A stretch of 64,000 bases of DNA. It comes from Pedobacter sp. Leaf250. GTDB taxonomy: Bacteria > Bacteroidota > Bacteroidia > Sphingobacteriales > Sphingobacteriaceae. The notes beneath the pieces are model-generated. The model had not been told where the DNA came from, searched no databases, and was given only the letters and a program-made list of their open reading frames with translations. A program made the position numbers and the translations under genes. Of the stretch, positions 18,110-26,685 are shown piece by piece. Numbering within the stretch: the first letter of the stretch is position 1; every line of letters begins with the position of its first letter. The DNA lies in NCBI RefSeq assembly GCF_920984735.1, contig NZ_CAKLBU010000017.1:1-64000 (forward strand), given 5' to 3'.

Positions 18110-18866
18110 TTTTCATTAGTTCTTTTGGTACTGTGATCTGGTATTTCTTAACATACGCGCCGTTAGGCACAATACTTCTTTTTCCTGAACCCAGATCCAA
18201 ACAGTCCTGTTTTAAATATTTCACCCAAGCGTGACCGGCTTTTTCAGCCATGAATAGGAACAGCCGTTTCACTTTCACAGAATTACAGCCCTCAAGAAGT
18301 TTCTGAACCAGTTGTGGTCGCAGATTTGACATCCCCTCTAATATCTCATAGCACTCCATGATATTCTGGTCCCGCGAAGAAAGGTAAAGACATTCTAGTA
18401 ATGCCCGTATTTCACCAGAAATCCTCACTTTGAAATTCTGGATATTGGACTCCACCATTCCAATTTCATCTTCAAGAAAATTTGAGCTATTATAATCTAT
18501 CGTTACCTCCCAATCATATTCAGCGAACCATTTAGGCAACTTTTCATCGGCTCTGCTAAAAAGCACCAACCGACTTTTACCCATCTGCAGATAATGGGAC
18601 CTACCCATAATTGCTAGAGCTGACTTTCCTCCAATGTGTACTGAAAGTTCCATCTGCTTTTGAAGAGTATATAAGGCGCCTTCTACCGAGACCTCATCCC
18701 CAAACCTCTTGCTTGCTCCATTGCCGATAGGCACTAGCCAACCGCTTTCTTTATACCTTTGCTGGAGGGCGTGGCTATATCCGTTACGTAACATCCAACC
18801 ACTGGTAAATATTGTACCATAAGGCTGGGAGTGAAGCAATTTGTTTATTTTAGACTGATTTTTCAT
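18093..18866 (-). CDS. abiEi: AbiEi-type antitoxin and autorepressor
   Basis: This 257-residue protein precedes the AbiEii toxin gene and overlaps it by 17 bases. It has the AbiEi layout: an N-terminal winged helix (GTIFTSGWMLRNGYSHALQQ, then RYKESGWLVPIGNGA) and a C-terminal domain of the AbiEi_3 type with MEKAGHAWVKYL-like helices (here AEKAGHAWVKYLKQD). In known AbiE systems the antitoxin binds inverted repeats at its promoter and represses the operon. Two identical palindromes lie at and before the start codon here, which fits that scheme. The antitoxin acts without direct toxin binding in the type IV model. Confidence 0.85.
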   Translation of the reverse strand: MKNQSKINKLLHSQPYGTIFTSGWMLRNGYSHALQQRYKESGWLVPIGNGASKRFGDEVSVEGALYTLQKQMELSVHIGGKSALAIMGRSHYLQMGKSRLVLFSRADEKLPKWFAEYDWEVTIDYNSSNFLEDEIGMVESNIQNFKVRISGEIRALLECLYLSSRDQNIMECYEILEGMSNLRPQLVQKLLEGCNSVKVKRLFLFMAEKAGHAWVKYLKQDCLDLGSGKRSIVPNGAYVKKYQITVPKELMKNGESI

Positions 18867-18950
18867 ACTATTAGTATCAAAAATAATTATAAAATAAACC
18901 TAGTCAAAATTTAGTTTAAAAAAAAATAAAAAATAATACTATTAGTATCA
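18865..18950. promoter_or_regulatory. AbiE operators: two identical 13-bp palindromes
   Basis: ATACTATTAGTATCA occurs at 18865-18879, touching the start codon, and again at 18936-18950. The first 13 bases are a perfect palindrome around a central base. The copies are in the same orientation with 71 bases between equivalent positions, close to seven helical turns. AbiEi proteins are known to bind two inverted repeats cooperatively, so these are very likely its operators. Confidence 0.75.
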
Positions 18951-19072
18951 TAATAATTTGTTTTTTAAACCATTGTGTGAAAATTCTCTACCTAGTGTTG
19001 ATACAAATAATGGCAATTAGATTAAGATCGACGAGACAAATTAAAACGATTTCAGTTTACATTGCCACCAAT

Positions 19073-19350
19073 TTATCTAAATAGCTTCATAACTTTCGTA
19101 TCACCAGTATCCTCTTCATCCTTATTCCGTTCCAGAAGCTTCGCCTGTAATGCGGACATCTCGGTACTAACTTTAGTATCGATCACCTTCGCATAGTGCT
19201 GCGTTGTTTTCAGGCTATTGTGCCCAAGCATTTGGGATACGGTCTCAATCGGCACGCCATTTGAAAGCGTAATAGTCGTCGCAAAAGTGTGACGAGCCAG
19301 ATGATAAGTGAGTACTTTAGTGATGTTACAAAGATCTGCGATCTCTTTCA
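19073..19350 (-). CDS. Island A tyrosine recombinase, 3' exon (after group II intron)
   Basis: This exon starts at TG of the codon interrupted by the intron and encodes LKEIADLCNITKV onward. It carries the second half of the catalytic site: H-L-A-R-H (HxxR) and LGHNSLKTTQHYAKV with the histidine and the tyrosine nucleophile. With the 5' exon it adds up to 1,272 bases, exactly 424 codons including the stop, so splicing restores the frame. An ATG-started frame reading in from the intron (from 19474) also exists, but its first about 40 residues are intron sequence. Confidence 0.85.
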
Positions 19351-19411
19351 GTGGGCTAGGCCACCAGCGCTTTGCCACCTTGCAGTGGTAAGTCTCTGCT
19401 AACCCGCCCCC

Positions 19412-19445
19412 GAACCGTACGTACATGTCTCCATGTATACGGCTC
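19412..19445 (-). ncRNA. Group II intron domain V
   Basis: The 34-base hairpin begins GAGCCGTATACATGG and ends ACGTACGGTTC. This is the classic domain V shape with the catalytic AGC-type triad region, a two-base bulge and a GAGA-type tetraloop. It is followed by a domain VI-like stem reaching the intron 3' end. Confidence 0.85.
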
Positions 19446-19463
19446 TCCATTGTCAACATAACC

Positions 19464-21341
19464 TTACTTATCATAGTTTTTATGGATTAATGCATCGCAA
19501 TCTTGACAGACTGCGAGCGTTTTACGATGGCGTTTGATCATCACTGCATTCCATCTATTGTCAGCTTTAAGCTGATTGATGTTACGTACGTGATGCATCA
19601 CGAGGTCTCCCATTACACCGCATAGTTCACACTTTTTCTCTTTTAGCCTTTCCACAAGTGTGGGGGCTGGAAGATACATGGTGTTTGGTGTTTTATCGTA
19701 TTGGTTATCCTCGAAAATATCTGTAAAGCGTTTACATTTGAAACCTCCATTATACCATACTCTTTGTTTCCCGTTGCCTTTTTTATCCCTGTAGGGGATG
19801 ACCACATCCGTTCCATCTCTATACTTCTCAAGTATTTGTCCGACGGTTCTTTTGTGCTTACGGCCAAGGGTTTTGAGCATGCTATATTTCATGAAGTAAT
19901 TGAACTTCCATCCCCGATAGCTGATGTTGTCTGCGATAGAATAGTAGTTGTAGAAACCCCGCAATTCAAGATTGTATTGCGCCATGATATCTGCATCCTG
20001 TCTATTTACCATATACTTGCGAGACGAAGGTTTAAGCGTTTTTTTCCTGTTTACCTGTGTGATAAGCACGGCATTATAGGATTGAAGTCGCTTAAGTACG
20101 GTTTCGTAAGATAAATTTAAGACAATTGCTCCTGTCCACGAACGGCGCTGTAGTCCAGATCGTGTACGCGTGTGGTCCATGGATCGGCGTGCATTGATTT
20201 CATATCCAAGGAATTTTGCGGGTTCTTGTGCGCTGGTAATCAAAGTCTTTTCTTTAGACATTTCCAATTTGAGCTTTTCACTCATGAAAGTCGTAATATC
20301 AGCCTTGATTTTCTCACATTCTCCTTTGCTGCCGATTACTCCGATTAGGAAATCATCAGCATACCTTATATACTTCAATCTTTTGAACGTATCATCCATG
20401 TCCCTTGTTGCCGGAATATCCAGCATTTCCTTACGCTTTTCGGCTATTTTCAATTTCAGTTCAGCTTTACGGCCTTCATCCGTTTCCGCTTCCAGTTTCC
20501 ATCGTAATGCATTTCTCTGATTCCGGTTACGCTGATACTCAGTGGTTAGTCTACGTCTTTTTCCCTTATTGAAATTTTCTGCATATTCTTTAACATACTT
20601 GTCGAACCTGTCAAGATAGATGTTAGCCAGAATGGGACTAATGATTCCACCTTGCGGAGTTCCCGAGTAGGTTTTGTTGTATATCCAGTTTTCAATGTAG
20701 CCGGCATTCAGGAACTTACGGATTAAACGCAGGAAACGTTCATCAGAGATACGTTCTCTGAGGGTATCGATCATTACACTATGGTTGATATTATCAAAGA
20801 AGCCTTTGATATCACCCTCAATGAACCATCGTGTTCCCTTGAATGTAACCTTGATGTCCCTTAATGCTGTGTGGCAGCTTCTGTTGGAGCGGAAGCCATG
20901 GGAGGTATCTTCAAATTGCCCCTCATAGATGGCTTGCAGAATCATATATACCACTTCCTGCACGAGTTTATCCTCAAAAGATGGAATGCCCAACGGGCGT
21001 TTCTTTCCATTCTTTTTGGGGATATACACCCTTCGGGCTGGATAAGGCTGATATGATTCGTCCCTCAGACTTGCCACAAGTTTCTGAATACGGTCAATGC
21101 TCATTCTGTCGACGGTTCTGCCGTCGGCGCCCGGCGTCATATTGCCTTGATTGGCATATTTACGCTGATAGGCAATAAAGAACATTTCCTCGTTAAACAG
21201 AATTCGGTAGAGCCTTTCGTATCGGTAAGCCGAAACTTTGCTATGTTCGCATAAAGCGTTTAATACTTGCACTGGATCTCTCATACGTCTCTCACGTTTT
21301 CCTTTGTTTGTATTAAGTTGACAACTGCTTCCCTTCGCCAT
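19464..21341 (-). CDS. ltrA: Group II intron reverse transcriptase/maturase with HNH endonuclease domain
   Basis: The 625-residue protein is encoded in intron domain IV. It contains the reverse transcriptase palm with PKKNGKKRPLGIPSFEDKLV, the HGFRSNRSCHTAL block, TPQGGIISPILANIYLD, and the catalytic IRYADDFLIG. A maturase domain X follows, with MLKTLGRKHKRTVGQILEKY. The C-terminus is an HNH-type endonuclease: CELCG, MHHVRNINQL and KTLAVCQDCDALIH. The usual last block is CxxCHxxIH; here the histidine after the second cysteine is aspartate, which might weaken the nuclease. The enzyme helps splicing and drives retrohoming into the same site in other copies of the integrase gene. Confidence 0.95.
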   Translation of the reverse strand: MAKGSSCQLNTNKGKRERRMRDPVQVLNALCEHSKVSAYRYERLYRILFNEEMFFIAYQRKYANQGNMTPGADGRTVDRMSIDRIQKLVASLRDESYQPYPARRVYIPKKNGKKRPLGIPSFEDKLVQEVVYMILQAIYEGQFEDTSHGFRSNRSCHTALRDIKVTFKGTRWFIEGDIKGFFDNINHSVMIDTLRERISDERFLRLIRKFLNAGYIENWIYNKTYSGTPQGGIISPILANIYLDRFDKYVKEYAENFNKGKRRRLTTEYQRNRNQRNALRWKLEAETDEGRKAELKLKIAEKRKEMLDIPATRDMDDTFKRLKYIRYADDFLIGVIGSKGECEKIKADITTFMSEKLKLEMSKEKTLITSAQEPAKFLGYEINARRSMDHTRTRSGLQRRSWTGAIVLNLSYETVLKRLQSYNAVLITQVNRKKTLKPSSRKYMVNRQDADIMAQYNLELRGFYNYYSIADNISYRGWKFNYFMKYSMLKTLGRKHKRTVGQILEKYRDGTDVVIPYRDKKGNGKQRVWYNGGFKCKRFTDIFEDNQYDKTPNTMYLPAPTLVERLKEKKCELCGVMGDLVMHHVRNINQLKADNRWNAVMIKRHRKTLAVCQDCDALIHKNYDK

Positions 21342-21851
21342 GTACAGGGTGTTACCCAGTTCGGACTACTACGGAAGCTCCGTTTCCATATCGGGTATTC
21401 AGTATCTTCATACATAGCCCATTAAAAAAATGAGCATCCCAACTTAGGAAATCCCCGTTTAGTTTCGTAATGACTGTTAGCGCGACAGACTGTCGGATGC
21501 GACTTTCGTTCTTTTCTCCGCTTATTGCGGTTGTGCCGTAGCAGCGTTCTAAGCTCTCATTGAGTACCTGACAAATGAGAGAGCTACGGTGTGACAATAC
21601 CAACTGCCTTTCGTCACAGATTCAACATGCCCCACTGAACTATCGTTTAACCAGTATAGGCTTCATCCTTGTGTCTGCCTTTCTCCTCAGCGATGCACTC
21701 GCCTTTGGCAATTAAAGCGGCCATGCTGTATACCGACATGCTACACTCCCTATTGGGTTTCCCCTCCAGATAAGTCGGTCGGGAGTAGACCTGGAACCTA
21801 GTCTAGTCTCTTGCAAAAGAGACATTCATTACAAAACCTTTACGGGCGCAC

Positions 21852-22845
21852 GGTACCCATTCATCCTCTGGTTGGTTAGCACTGGCAACGCCACTTTTCT
21901 CCGTCTGCATATCCTGTGATTTTTATACCTGTCAAGAATTACTTTTGCCTCATCCAACAAGGGGATGTGACAGGGCGTTTCCGTTTTCTGCCGTTTGATG
22001 AATATCCATAAATTACCATCATCACCTTCTGTGATCTGATCCGACCGAAGCTGCTTCACATCAATATAAAAAAAGCCGGTGTAGCAACTGAAAATAAAAA
22101 TGTCACGAACGATGCTTAAGCGCTCAAGTGGAAATTCCCTGTTTTTAATCCTATCCAACTCTTCCATATTCAGAAAAGTCCTTGCCTTAGCTTTAGCAGT
22201 ATTGCGATAATTTAAAAATGGATTACCGACTATCCACCCGGCGCCCAGGCAATACAGCATGATTTTTTTCAGGTGAACAATATATTTCCGGGCAGACATC
22301 GCATTATTTCCTCGATCTATTCTAAGAAATAACTCATAATCTGTGATAAATTTAAAATCCACCTTTTTGATGTTAATGTCCTGAACCTCATATTTGAGCT
22401 GAAGAAATTGTTTAACATGTCTGATGGAACTTTGATAGGTTTGAAACGTGCTATAACTGTATCCTTTACCAATCAGTTTTTCCATATTGTCATTGTGCTT
22501 CTGATAAACTCTCAGCAGGCTATGGTTAGACGTATTCTTTCCGGTAAGATGATCCCTTAAGATCACCGCTGTCACCTCATCTTCCTTTTCAACAAGAGAG
22601 GTATGAAATCTTCGAACTTTTGAGGCCAGCGTGTCCAGATAATCATTAAGTTCCCGGATCTCCTCGCGCAGGCCAGTGCCTTTTCCTTTAAGCGCTGACC
22701 AGAAGCTGGGAACAATTTCCCTGCCGACAGAATATTCCGAATGTTTTCCTTTCACGGTAATCCGTAAATAGATCGGCATCATCTCGCCCTTGATAAAATT
22801 TTTTGGTCTTTTCAGATAGAATAAAAGATGAAAATTGTAACTCAT
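21852..22845 (-). CDS. Island A tyrosine recombinase, 5' exon
   Basis: This exon encodes the first 331 residues of a Bacteroidota-type integrase. They comprise the arm-binding N-terminal region (FHLLFYLKRPKNF, PIYLRITVKGKHSE), the SAM-like core-binding domain, and the start of the catalytic domain with IFSCYTGFFYIDVKQLRSDQI. I chose the ATG at 22845 because the product then begins MSYNFHLLFYLK, the usual start; an ATG eight codons upstream is possible. The exon ends after tyrosine Y331 plus one base. The spliced protein would have 423 residues, normal for the family. It probably catalyses integration of island A at the tRNA-Arg end, provided the intron splices. Confidence 0.85.
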
Positions 22846-23034
22846 AATGATACATTTAAAATTAAACAAATGTACATTTGAGCCAGTGAGTCATCAAGAT
22901 GTTTGTCAGTCGAACGAGCTGTAAATCAACACCTTACAAAATAATCCAGCACCCGAACATTTCGGAATAATTCTGGTTTTGATATTTCAATCAATTTACT
23001 GATCTACAGCGTTTTACAAAAATTAGTCAGTTTT

Positions 23035-23045
23035 CGACTCACTAA
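23035..23045. repeat. CGACTCACTAA repeat near the right end of island A
   Basis: This is the exact partner of the word at 1462-1472. It lies in the 285-base gene-free stretch between the integrase start and the right attachment site, where arm-type integrase sites are expected. Confidence 0.35.
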
Positions 23046-23154
23046 AATTAACCATTCAGGATGGTCGAAAATAGGTCTTAATGTGTTATAAAAACCAAAA
23101 CAAAGTCTTGAAAATCAACGATTTGCACGACAATGTTCTGGTTTGAATCCAAGG

Positions 23155-23171
23155 AAGTGGTCCCGACGAGA
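23155..23171. other. Attachment site between islands A and B
   Basis: AAGTGGTCCCGACGAGA is identical over 17 bases, in the same orientation, to the sequence covering the 3' end of tRNA-Arg at 59801-59817. It therefore represents the tRNA-end copy left when island B integrated, and at the same time the right boundary of island A. Confidence 0.85.
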
Positions 23172-23216
23172 CTTATAAATACTGCTTTAAAAGTCATTGG
23201 ACAGTGATTTTATCTA

Positions 23217-23227
23217 TTTCGTGGTAC
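23217..23227. repeat. Arm-type TTTCGTGGTAC motif, left end of island B
   Basis: The 11-base word is found here, 46 bases inside the left attachment site, and twice at the right end (59671-59681 and 59703-59713), always in the same orientation. Here it is followed by the related TGGTGGTTCC. Repeats at both ends of an integrative element close to the attachment core are the usual arrangement of integrase arm sites. The rest of 23172-23423 holds no gene. Confidence 0.6.
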
Positions 23228-23423
23228 TTTTGGTGGTTCCTTTCTGCTATTTGAGTTTTTTTTAATTAAATGAACTTAGCGCATTTGAAAAGAAATAATT
23301 TTTCTATCAAATAGGGTTGGATTTATTAAAATCCTTCCTTTTCTCATCGATGCGAGTAAGATTTGATTACAATTAATACATACTGATATGTTTGTATCTG
23401 TCTTTTGTCATTCCAATATTCTA

Positions 23424-23990
23424 TCAATTGATAATAGGATAAGGGTAGCACATTAAATTAATCTGATTTTTTTTTAACTTAACCAATGCTTTCCCTTTTT
23501 CTGTTAAATAATATTGCTGATTTCCGCTTGTTGATTTATCGTGGATTTTTAATGCAATTAAATCTAATTCAATTGCTAGTTGTAAATATGTTTTTCTGAA
23601 ATTTTCTCTATTTAACAATCCTAATTTTTTTTGCATTTCAGTTTGATTTTGAATCCCATCTAATGCATTTAGAATGCTGTTTTATCTGCATAGTAACTTG
23701 CGTGGCATCTTGCATGGTATCTTGCGTGATTCGAGTAACAGAGTCTGGTGATGGTAATGCTATTCTCTGAAAATTGAAAGCAATCTGCCTTGTAGGCCTG
23801 TAAAATTCTCGGGACCCCTGATCCCATTTGTTCCACTAAATCCAAATCCTTGAAAAAACGCATAAGTTCCTTGTTACGAGGAACAGAAAAGCCTTCAAAA
23901 AACTCATTCTGCGAAAGTCCTTTAGATAGACTGCCGTAGGATGTTATTTCCAAACGATCATCGAAAATTTCAAACTTTGGGAAAATTTCT
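23424..23990 (-). pseudogene. Decayed AlbA_2/HATPase-type transcriptional regulator, C-terminal part
   Basis: Two frames together give the C-terminal half of a Schlafen/AlbA_2-HATPase_c_4 protein. The right part reads EITSYGSLSKGLSQNEFF and LDLVEQMGSGVPRIL. A repeat region encoding TQDTMQDATQVTMQ follows in an alternative frame, as in the VTGQVT repeats typical of the family. The winged helix NRENFRKTYLQLAIELDLI comes last. The frame changes inside the repeat and again before EITSYG, and the N-terminal AlbA and ATPase parts are absent. It is a dead remnant at the left end of island B. Confidence 0.7.
23680..23727. repeat. Four 12-bp tandem repeats inside the decayed gene
   Basis: Four units of the type AC/ATGCAAGATRCC (minus strand) lie head to tail. 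They encode a four-residue repeat (TQDT, MQDA, TQVT) in the ancestral frame. The frame of the downstream part is shifted relative to the upstream part around this array. Whole units of 12 bases would not shift the frame, so a separate indel must be involved. Confidence 0.65.
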
Positions 23991-24030
23991 CTTGTAAAAA
24001 ATTTAACTCAGTCTTACCACTACTTATAGA

Positions 24031-24681
24031 TTATTGACTTTTACTCTGCTTTGCTTTTTCGACTCCTTTAAAATGACTAATCCAAATTTGATTGCTGAAT
24101 AGTGTACTGTGTAAAATTGGGATTTTATGAGGTGATAGCAGAGATGACAGAATTATTTTTAAACTTTTGAACACGGGTTTGGGCAGTTTATTACTCAAAG
24201 TAATACGCCGAATAACATTTAAATCGATATCAATGTCAAAGGCAGCTTGTTGTGGATTATCGCTTGTAGCAATTATTCTGTACTCCTTTTCCGTTTTAAA
24301 TGGGAGCCTTTTAAAGTAAGGTAATTGTTCGGTTTTAAAATCGGATAGGTTTTTTATTCCCATATATACAGCTTTCCCATGAATAACGCCTTGAGTTTTT
24401 GAAAGTACACCGAAAATCTTTTCAGGACTAAGTTCTATGCAGCAACCACTTGTTCCATTTGCAAACGCGTTCCAATGATGAATGGACCCTGTTCCATATG
24501 TAAGACAAAGAGCATATATTCCATTTGCATTAATTCTGCTCTTATATGCTTCGACCGTTTCCCTATCATTAAAATCTTCCCAAAATCCTGGGTTGAGTAG
24601 CGTAAGTTTTTTGCGCTCGAGCATATCGATTAAAAAAGGGATCGTTGTAAACCTATTTAACTTGATTAAATTTTCAGACAT
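24031..24681 (-). CDS. DUF2971-like protein, third gene of the cyclase operon
   Basis: The 216-residue protein follows the DUF2971 pattern: an N-terminal RFTTIPFLIDMLERKKLTLLNPGFWEDFNDRE block (the usual place of LxNDPxE), then YALCLTYGTGSIHHWNAFANGTSGCCIEL, where W and Y/H positions are conserved, and KRLPFKTEKEYRII. The fold is related to ADP-ribosyltransferase-like or DarT-like scaffolds only by speculation; the catalytic role is unknown. It starts 5 bases after the cyclase-like gene, so it belongs to the same transcript. As the terminal gene of a nucleotide-signalling operon, it is the natural candidate for the effector. No membrane segment is evident. Confidence 0.65.
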   Translation of the reverse strand: MSENLIKLNRFTTIPFLIDMLERKKLTLLNPGFWEDFNDRETVEAYKSRINANGIYALCLTYGTGSIHHWNAFANGTSGCCIELSPEKIFGVLSKTQGVIHGKAVYMGIKNLSDFKTEQLPYFKRLPFKTEKEYRIIATSDNPQQAAFDIDIDLNVIRRITLSNKLPKPVFKSLKIILSSLLSPHKIPILHSTLFSNQIWISHFKGVEKAKQSKSQ

Positions 24682-24686
24682 CTTTT

Positions 24687-25673
24687 TTAATTATTAAGAA
24701 ATTCTCTGTAATAAATTTTAATAGACGCGTCGCCCACTTTTAGATTACCCTCAGAATCTCTGATGTCAATTTTAACATCTTTAAGCTCTTTAAAAGACGA
24801 TGCTCTATCGCCAATTTTATTATAGACAGATCCAGTAATAGCTAAGAAATTTGAGGTATGAGGAATTATCCCATTATAGAGTTCCTTTTCTATTGGCTTC
24901 TCCAACATATGAATTAGTATAACGTCTTTTCCTTCCATATCAAAGTGTAATGTATCAACTTTATATATTTTCTCTATCTCTTCCGCGTGATGAATGTAAC
25001 ATTTTAAAGAAGTTCCAAGTACCTGAAATTGGCGTTTTACCATTTCATCATTGGAACATTTTATAATAAAGTCCTCTAGAAAATCGTGTGCCTCATCTTC
25101 TTTGAGAAAATATAGAAACCAACCATCACCATTGTGTTTAATTTCAATTCCGCTGTAACTATTTAAAAAATATTGTCTTATACAACCGTCTATATATTCT
25201 TGGATTTTGTCAATTAGTAAAAGAATTGCAGCATTATTATTTTTGTTGTTTACATTTTTAGAATATCCTTTCAAGTCTATCAATGTAAGAGCCCCTGAAT
25301 GTTGCGTTTTCGTTTTCTGATAAATAATTCCAAAACTATCTATTCTACGTTTATTACTGATATAATCAATGTAGTTTTGGTCAATTTTTTTATTTGGGGC
25401 CTTTAGGACGATATATGATTCTTCAAATTTATCTTCTTCATAATCTTCATAATGCGCTTCGTTGTTCTCTTTTTGAATGAGCTCTATCGATACCAAATCA
25501 TTTAGGATTCGTTCAGAAACTGTTAGATCAGCCAAATAGAAATTAAATCCTGAAACAGTAAACGTTGATCTGACATCAAAGTTTCCAAGAAAATCATCCA
25601 ACAATGAAATCATGTTAGAATTATAGATAGATGGATCTAAGGATACAAGATCAATTAATTTTGGAAAATACAT
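24687..25673 (-). CDS. Class III nucleotide cyclase-like protein (Pycsar-like)
   Basis: The C-terminal 200 residues follow the class III adenylate/guanylate cyclase layout. ALTLIDLKGYS provides the first metal aspartate (D133), the helix AAILLLIDKIQEYI follows, and IKHNGDGWFLYF provides the second (D183). Next come a CYIHHAEE strand and the HFDMEGKDVILIHMLEK segment (about 243-259), where the family has its ribose and transition-state residues, then FLAITGSVYNKI. The first about 120 residues form a helical and winged-helix-like sensor with no named domain. Small soluble cyclases of this kind are the signal makers of Pycsar defence, producing cCMP or cUMP after infection. The gene overlaps the upstream gene by 23 bases. 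The base specificity cannot be read from sequence. Confidence 0.65.
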   Translation of the reverse strand: MYFPKLIDLVSLDPSIYNSNMISLLDDFLGNFDVRSTFTVSGFNFYLADLTVSERILNDLVSIELIQKENNEAHYEDYEEDKFEESYIVLKAPNKKIDQNYIDYISNKRRIDSFGIIYQKTKTQHSGALTLIDLKGYSKNVNNKNNNAAILLLIDKIQEYIDGCIRQYFLNSYSGIEIKHNGDGWFLYFLKEDEAHDFLEDFIIKCSNDEMVKRQFQVLGTSLKCYIHHAEEIEKIYKVDTLHFDMEGKDVILIHMLEKPIEKELYNGIIPHTSNFLAITGSVYNKIGDRASSFKELKDVKIDIRDSEGNLKVGDASIKIYYREFLNN

Positions 25674-26685
25674 TGTCTAGCTCTTCTAATGTTGTGTTAT
25701 CATGAGTAAATTTAATTCTTGACTCCGCTGCAAATACATCAAATTTAATATATTCATGAAGCTCAGTTATATCAGAATAATAAAATAAAATTGCACTGCC
25801 ACCCTTTGTTGTTCGTTCTATATTATTACTTGCCGCTACTTTGAAAATTGCATTATCCCTTACATCATCTTCTATATATTTATCTTTTATGTTATTTAAT
25901 TTAATTGACCCATCGTTTAGTTCCTTGCGTATTGTTGCCACTCTGCCTGTATCAATATTGAAAACTGCTCCTTGATTAGCTTTGGACGTAACCTGCTGCT
26001 TAAGTTCTCTTGTGATGATATAATCATACTTCCCTAACAATTCTCCAGCTTTGAGCTTTATATCCGAAAATTTTATACTACTCCAAAAACCATCTCCAAA
26101 GATGAATTCCATATCTTTTTCGAGCTGTCTCAATTTTTCTGAGGTATTTAATGTTCTCCATACATCAACTCCCATTATTATATGTTGTTTACTTAGATCG
26201 AACTTAATATAAGTGACGTGCCTAATCGGAGTTTTTTTATAGGCAACATATTCATAATCTGCATCGAATGAATTCTTACTGATGTCCTGTTCGCGAATGA
26301 TTTTTTTCCTGACAACCTTAATCTCTATCGAATCGTCATTTCTGCTTACATTGAAATATTTAGTATCACCTTCATTTGGCGGAATGTAAATCTCTAAGCC
26401 CTCTTTCTCTAATTTATTAATCCTGTTTCGGATAATATTTAAAGTAGAATTGGCAAATGGAGCTCGCAATTCAGCAAACCAAAAGTCCTTTCTTCCTGCT
26501 TTCTCTATTTGTCGATAAAAGGATATGAACGCCTCTTTGAAGTGAGCATCACTTTTGATGTTCTCATCAATGTCTTTAATTAAATCATTCTTGTTTTGTG
26601 ATAGTTTTATTTCTGTATTTCCAGAAAATTTTAAAAATTTCTTAAGGGCTTCACTAGTTAGAGCATTAAAGATAATATCATACAT
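25651..26685 (-). CDS. Unknown 344-residue protein, first gene of the cyclase operon
   Basis: I do not recognise this protein. It has no signal peptide or membrane segment. The N-terminal about 70 residues are helical (LKKFLKFSGNTEIKLSQNKN). A winged-helix-like segment follows (FANSTLNIIRNRINKLEKEG), which could bind DNA. The rest is mixed alpha/beta with basic patches (KVVRKKIIREQD). Its stop overlaps the start of the cyclase-like gene by 23 bases, so the two are coupled and probably form one functional unit, for example a sensor or a regulator of cyclase activity. Nothing upstream on this strand belongs to the operon. Confidence 0.6.
   Translation of the reverse strand: MYDIIFNALTSEALKKFLKFSGNTEIKLSQNKNDLIKDIDENIKSDAHFKEAFISFYRQIEKAGRKDFWFAELRAPFANSTLNIIRNRINKLEKEGLEIYIPPNEGDTKYFNVSRNDDSIEIKVVRKKIIREQDISKNSFDADYEYVAYKKTPIRHVTYIKFDLSKQHIIMGVDVWRTLNTSEKLRQLEKDMEFIFGDGFWSSIKFSDIKLKAGELLGKYDYIITRELKQQVTSKANQGAVFNIDTGRVATIRKELNDGSIKLNNIKDKYIEDDVRDNAIFKVAASNNIERTTKGGSAILFYYSDITELHEYIKFDVFAAESRIKFTHDNTTLEELDNVFSKIN

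Larger units (their letters stand above)
19351..21851 (-). mobile_element. Group II intron inserted in the integrase gene
   Basis: The intron is 2,501 bases long. Its 5' end has the consensus GTGCG (GTGCGCCCG on the minus strand) directly after exon bases GGGTACC, and its 3' end is AC directly before exon bases TGAAAGAG. A canonical domain V lies 61 bases from the 3' end, and domain IV holds the maturase gene. Its orientation matches the host gene, as needed for splicing. The about 510 bases between the 5' end and the maturase start are domains I-III; short open frames there are not genes. The insertion falls between catalytic boxes I and II of the recombinase. Confidence 0.92.
1387..23171. 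mobile_element. Integrative element, island A (tRNA-Arg target)
   Basis: The element is bounded by the weak attachment-like copy on the left and the perfect 17-bp copy on the right. Its own tyrosine recombinase lies 310 bases inside the right end and is transcribed leftward. An 11-base word, CGACTCACTAA, recurs in the same orientation about 60-120 bases inside each end, as expected for arm-type binding sites. Cargo is an ATPase-nuclease, a SWIM protein, the giant-protein pair, a sugar-type oxidoreductase and an AbiE pair. I see no relaxase or conjugation genes, so it would depend on other elements to move between cells. Confidence 0.6.

Noticed and set aside
20864..21178. Plus-strand open frames opposite the maturase gene
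   Set aside because: They are antisense shadows of a clearly real reverse transcriptase gene and resemble no protein.
21352..21603. Open frame of 83 codons upstream of the maturase gene
   Set aside because: It lies in the structured domain I-III part of the group II intron and has no protein-like features.
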